Below are positions 5,341-5,482 of a DNA stretch of 5,482 nt, one piece after another; the first letter of the stretch is position 1, and each line of letters opens with the position of its first letter. The notes under the pieces were generated by a model that was not told where the DNA came from, ran no database searches, and saw only the letters and a program-made list of their open reading frames with translations. A program made the position numbers and the translations under genes. Source of the stretch: Frankiaceae bacterium (lineage in GTDB: Bacteria; Actinomycetota; Actinomycetes; Frankiales; Frankiaceae); contig JAVEDQ010000139.1 in the NCBI GenBank assembly GCA_030840885.1, forward strand, positions 1 to 5,482, written 5' to 3'.

Positions 5341-5482
5341 CTAGCGACCGAGCAGGGCAGCCATGTCGACCCGGCCGCCGACCACCTCGGTCGCCACCTG
5401 CCCGAGCCGCCGACCGGTCGCCTGCGCGTAGGACCTGATGCGGGCGAGGGCTTCGTCGACGTCGAGGTCGCCGCGTTCGGCC
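5341..5482 (-). CDS. ANTAR-domain regulator, C-terminal end only
   Basis: The last 46 codons of a leftward gene whose start lies beyond the window. The translation matches the three-helix ANTAR fold: ERGDLDVDEALARIRSYAQ (2-20) then TGRRLGQVATEVVGG (22-36). The usual conserved positions are visible: Glu-Ala at 10-11, Ile-Arg at 15-16, Ala19, Leu26, Val-Ala at 29-30 and Val-Val at 33-34. ANTAR domains bind paired RNA hairpins and prevent transcription termination; in actinobacteria they usually follow a GAF or PAS sensor domain, which would lie outside this window. The TAG stop is at 5343-5341 and touches the TGA of the GH15 gene with no base between, so the two genes converge end to end with no room for a terminator outside coding sequence. 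Domain call is good; the full architecture is unknown. Confidence 0.8.
   Translation of the reverse strand, partial: AERGDLDVDEALARIRSYAQATGRRLGQVATEVVGGRVDMAALLGR

Noticed and set aside
1..5482. A wholly new defence, mobile or RNA-based system
   Set aside because: Every gene falls in a known family in a familiar arrangement, and I saw no integrase, transposase, CRISPR repeats or structured RNA gene on either strand.

Overview
The window comes from a very GC-rich genome in which nearly all third codon positions are G or C. GTG starts, TANNNT-type -10 boxes placed just before start codons, a DrrA/DrrB-type exporter, an ANTAR-domain protein and a bacterial GH15 enzyme with an N-terminal trehalase-like domain all point to an actinobacterium (Actinomycetota). 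I cannot name the genus.

Layout, left to right. (1) 1-791 is a metal-homeostasis pair. The 5' part of a cation diffusion facilitator (CDF) exporter gene runs leftward out of the window, and an ArsR/SmtB-family metal sensor gene runs rightward. They share a 61-bp intergenic region holding a 22-bp inverted repeat, the probable operator. (2) 820-3377 is a drug or lipid efflux module. A leftward TetR-family repressor gene diverges from a rightward, translationally coupled ABC exporter operon (ATPase, then membrane permease), with a 20-bp palindrome between them. (3) 3376-3438 is a short spacer with a perfect hairpin over the permease stop codon and a promoter-like -10 box. (4) 3439-5340 encodes a GH15 glucoamylase/trehalase-type enzyme with an unusual Asp/Ala-rich insertion. 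(5) 5341-5482 is the 3' end of a leftward gene ending in an ANTAR RNA-binding domain. Its stop codon abuts the stop codon of the GH15 gene.

The first two blocks are each a repressor facing the exporter it probably controls: the ArsR protein would release the CDF promoter when metal is in excess, and the TetR protein would release the ABC operon when it binds a ligand. The GH15 gene has its own promoter-like signal and seems unrelated to the efflux operon. At three gene starts (CDF, TetR, GH15) a -10-like hexamer lies exactly 6 nt before the start codon, which suggests leaderless transcripts; the TetR case is the weakest.

I found no CRISPR array, RNA gene, insertion sequence or evidence of a wholly new system. 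The points most worth a second look are the mixed metal-site residues of the ArsR protein, the regulatory palindromes, the leaderless geometry and the low-complexity insert in the GH15 enzyme.
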